From: Gammaproteobacteria bacterium
GTDB lineage: Bacteria; Pseudomonadota; Gammaproteobacteria; Steroidobacterales; Steroidobacteraceae
DNA length: 64,000 nucleotides
Assembly: GCA_025350055.1 (NCBI GenBank)
Contig: JANXYK010000036.1
Location: 1-64,000, forward strand
Reading direction: 5' to 3'
A model generated the notes under the pieces. It did no database searches and was not told the DNA's origin. It saw only the letters and a program-made list of their open reading frames with translations. The translations under genes were made by a program, and so were the position numbers. Position 1 is the stretch's first letter. Each line of letters opens with the position of its first letter. Positions 61,707 through 64,000 of this stretch are shown here, one piece after another.

Positions 61707-64000
61707 TGAGTCGCGCTCCCTGCGGGTCGTAGAACACGGGCGCCGTCACCTGCACTGGCAGGTCGCCGCCGGGCATCGGCACGTAAAGTGTCTGCCCCTG
61801 GCGCGCGCGACCATCGACCACCATCGCCAATGCAATGGAGCGGCCCAGCGCCTCGCTGCGATAGGAGGAGGTCACGTGGCCGATGAGTTTCATGGGCGCG
61901 ACCTGGCCCGCGGTGGCCGTCACTTGCGCGCCTTCATCGAGCAGTACATGGGGATCCGCGGTCAACAGGCCCACCAGCTGCTTGCGGCCGCTCGCCAGCA
62001 TCGCGGGGCGCGAGAGCGAACGCTTGCCGACGAAGTCGGGCTTGCTCTTGCCGATCGCCCAGCTGAGCCCGACGTCGTCGGGCGTGCAGGTGCCGTCAGT
62101 TTCCTGGCCCACGATGATGTAGCCCTTCTCGGCGCGCAGCACGTGCATGGCCTCGGTGCCGTAGGGCACGATGTCGTACTTCTGGCCCGCAGCCCGCACC
62201 GCTTCCCAGATCGCGGCGCCGTAGTCGGCCGGCACGTTGATCTCGAAGCCCAGCTCGCCGGTGAAACTGACGCGGAACAGCAGCATGGGCGCGCCGCAGA
62301 TCGTACCGCGCGCCACCGCCATGTGCGGCAGCGCTGCCGCCGACAAGTCGCAACCCTCGATCAGTGGCGCAATCACCTCGCGCGCACGCGGGCCCTGCAC
62401 CGCAATGACTGCCCACTGTTCGGTGGTCGAGGTCAGCCAGACCTTGAGGTCGGTCCACTCGGTCTGGCGATAGTCTTCCATCATGCCGAGCACGCGCGCT
62501 GCGCCGCCCGTGGTGGTGGTCACGTGGAAACGCTCGTCCGCGAGACGGGCCACTACGCCATCGTCATAGACGAAGCCGTCATCGCGCAACAATACGCCAT
62601 AGCGTGAGCGGCCGACGGCCAGACCGTTCCAGCTGTTCACGTACAGCCGGTTCATGAACTCCACGGCGCCCGGCCCCACGACCTCGATCTTGCCGAGGGT
62701 CGAGGCATCGAACATGCCGCAGCCGGTGCGCACCGCGCGGCACTCGCGGGCCACGGCCTGGTGCATGTCTTCGCCACGTTGGGGGAAATACCAGGCGCGC
62801 TTCCACATGCCCACGTCTTCGAACACCGCGCCCAGGTTCTCGGCGCAAGCGTGCATCGGCGTGCGCCGCACCGGATCGAACTGATCGCCGCGATCGTAGC
62901 CGGCGAGGATGCCGAAGCTGACCGGCGTGTAGGGCATGCGGAAGGTCGTGAGCCCGACCTCGGGCACCTGGCGCGCACTGCTTCCTGCAATGATCGCCAA
63001 AGCATTCAGACCGGAGGTCTTGCCCTGGTCGGTGGCCATGCCGGTCGTGGTATAGCGCTTGATGTGTTCGATGGAATAGAAGCCCTCACGCATCGCGAGC
63101 TGCAGGTCGCGCGTGGTGACATCGTTTTGCCAATCCACGAAGGCTTTCGCGGGCGTGCGTGCGCCGGGCTGCGCCAGTGCGCCGGGTGCGCCGCGCGTGG
63201 AGTACTCCTGCACGGCGATGCGCGCCGAGTAGGCGTGCGGCGTCAGGCCGCAAGCCTTGGCGGCAGTCAGGCCCGCCTGGGTGCCATCTTCAAGTGCCTG
63301 CTGCAAGCCTTCCAGCCCGCGCGCCGCGCCGACGGAGCGTTCGTTCTCCGCGGCCGCAGCGGGCACAAAAACTCCCGCGTCGGCCTGCCATTGCAGTTGG
63401 CCGCGCGACTGCGAGTGCAGATGCACGCTGGGCGTGAAGCCGCCCGACATCAGCAAGGCGTCGCAGGGCAGGGTGCCTGCGTTGCTGACCGAACCATCCG
63501 CGGCCACCACACCCAATGAAACGCTGTTGACGCGCAAGCGGCCCGAGGTGCCCAGTACCGTGGCGCGCTCGACGACGCGGATCTTTTCAGCGCGCGCGGC
63601 AGCGATGGCAGCAGGCGCGACCAAGTGGGCGCCGGTGCGCACATCGGCGATGGCTTCAATGCCAATGCCGCCCGCGTGCAGGTCGAGCGCCACGCCGTAA
63701 GCCGCATCGCAGCCCGCCAGCACAACGACTCGTGACCCGACGCGCACGCCGTAGCGATGCAGGTAAGTGCGCGCAGCCGAGGCCAGCATCACGCCGGGCC
63801 GGTCATTGCCCGGAAACACCAGCGGTCTTTCGATGGCGCCGGTCGCCAGTACCACTTCGCGCGCACGCACTTGCCAGAGCCGCTCACGCGGCACGCCCGC
63901 AGCAGGCGTGGCCAGATGATCCGTGATGCGCTCGCACAGGCCCAGCATGTTGTGCGGGAAGTAGCCGAAGGCCGTGGTTCGCGGCAGCAGCGTAAGGTTG
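61699..64000 (-). CDS. soxA: Sarcosine oxidase alpha subunit (N-terminus beyond right edge)
   Basis: About 766 residues visible of a protein normally near 1000; the reading frame is open to the window end, where NLTLLPRTTAFGYFPHNM continues upstream of the first in-window ATG. The visible part has the NAD/FAD domain (LATGAIERPLVFPGNDRPG, VGSRVVVLAGCDAAYGVALD) and a C-terminal GcvT domain (GAVEFMNRLYVNSWNGL, FTGELGFEINVPADYG). The enzyme oxidises sarcosine to glycine with O2 and tetrahydrofolate, giving methylene-THF and hydrogen peroxide. soxB and soxD are expected just past the edge. Confidence 0.92.
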   Translation of the reverse strand, partial: NLTLLPRTTAFGYFPHNMLGLCERITDHLATPAAGVPRERLWQVRAREVVLATGAIERPLVFPGNDRPGVMLASAARTYLHRYGVRVGSRVVVLAGCDAAYGVALDLHAGGIGIEAIADVRTGAHLVAPAAIAAARAEKIRVVERATVLGTSGRLRVNSVSLGVVAADGSVSNAGTLPCDALLMSGGFTPSVHLHSQSRGQLQWQADAGVFVPAAAAENERSVGAARGLEGLQQALEDGTQAGLTAAKACGLTPHAYSARIAVQEYSTRGAPGALAQPGARTPAKAFVDWQNDVTTRDLQLAMREGFYSIEHIKRYTTTGMATDQGKTSGLNALAIIAGSSARQVPEVGLTTFRMPYTPVSFGILAGYDRGDQFDPVRRTPMHACAENLGAVFEDVGMWKRAWYFPQRGEDMHQAVARECRAVRTGCGMFDASTLGKIEVVGPGAVEFMNRLYVNSWNGLAVGRSRYGVLLRDDGFVYDDGVVARLADERFHVTTTTGGAARVLGMMEDYRQTEWTDLKVWLTSTTEQWAVIAVQGPRAREVIAPLIEGCDLSAAALPHMAVARGTICGAPMLLFRVSFTGELGFEINVPADYGAAIWEAVRAAGQKYDIVPYGTEAMHVLRAEKGYIIVGQETDGTCTPDDVGLSWAIGKSKPDFVGKRSLSRPAMLASGRKQLVGLLTADPHVLLDEGAQVTATAGQVAPMKLIGHVTSSYRSEALGRSIALAMVVDGRARQGQTLYVPMPGGDLPVQVTAPVFYDPQGARLNG

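Overview
The window is about 64 kb of GC-rich DNA with almost no spare space: 49 protein genes (one a decayed pseudogene, one cut by each edge) and no gap above about 270 bases. No tRNA, rRNA, CRISPR array or insertion sequence is visible. The gene order ubiG - phosphatase - rmuC - yciK facing gyrA - serC - serA-like - pheA - hisC - aroA - cmk - rpsA - ihfB is close to the arrangement in Pseudomonas and Xanthomonas. The host is therefore a gammaproteobacterium, probably an aerobic, motile heterotroph of the Xanthomonadales/Nevskiales/Steroidobacter type; this placement is inferred from synteny and protein similarity only.

Region by region. 1-19.8 kb is core genome: ubiquinone biosynthesis, muropeptide-type phosphatase, DNA gyrase A, serine, phenylalanine, histidine and aromatic biosynthesis, ribosomal protein S1 with a structured leader, IHF beta, UDP-glucose pyrophosphorylase, the flagellar stator motAB with a candidate sigma-28 promoter, and a CpxAR-like two-component pair. 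At 19.9-21.0 kb lies a MetE-like gene broken by an internal deletion and frameshift. 21.2-32.3 kb is an uptake-and-degradation block: a TPR-sulfotransferase and a TonB-dependent receptor converge on an operon of S9 peptidase, two FAD oxidoreductases and an amidohydrolase, with a strong hairpin between. 32.5-40.8 kb holds maleylacetoacetate isomerase, an enolase-superfamily enzyme, an aldehyde dehydrogenase, an MFS carrier, a 3-hydroxyisobutyrate dehydrogenase-type enzyme, a LysR regulator and a choline dehydrogenase-type GMC oxidoreductase.

From 41.0 kb the window is a one-carbon and methylamine locus. A seven-gene operon encodes a corrinoid protein, a DUF1638 protein, a PF13769 'virulence factor' family protein, a cysteine-rich MetV-like protein, a methylenetetrahydrofolate reductase, a methyltetrahydrofolate:corrinoid methyltransferase and a ferredoxin-like corrinoid activator. 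A convergent operon carries an aldehyde dehydrogenase, CobS- and CobT-like proteins, a GFA-family protein and an NADPH:quinone reductase-like enzyme. Divergent from it come an MttB-like methyltransferase, two tandem dimethylglycine dehydrogenase-like flavoproteins and an N-acyl-amino-acid deacylase-like protein; the right edge has sarcosine oxidase gamma and alpha subunits.

The simplest reading of the second half is a pathway that strips methyl groups from a quaternary amine such as glycine betaine. The MttB-like protein would move the first methyl to the corrinoid protein and on to tetrahydrofolate, MetF/MetV would oxidise methyl-THF to methylene-THF, and the flavoproteins and sarcosine oxidase would remove the remaining methyls as methylene-THF, ending at glycine. 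Corrinoid demethylation of this kind is characterised mainly in anaerobes, while sarcosine oxidase uses oxygen, so the combination is the most interesting feature here. The substrate is not proven by the sequence.
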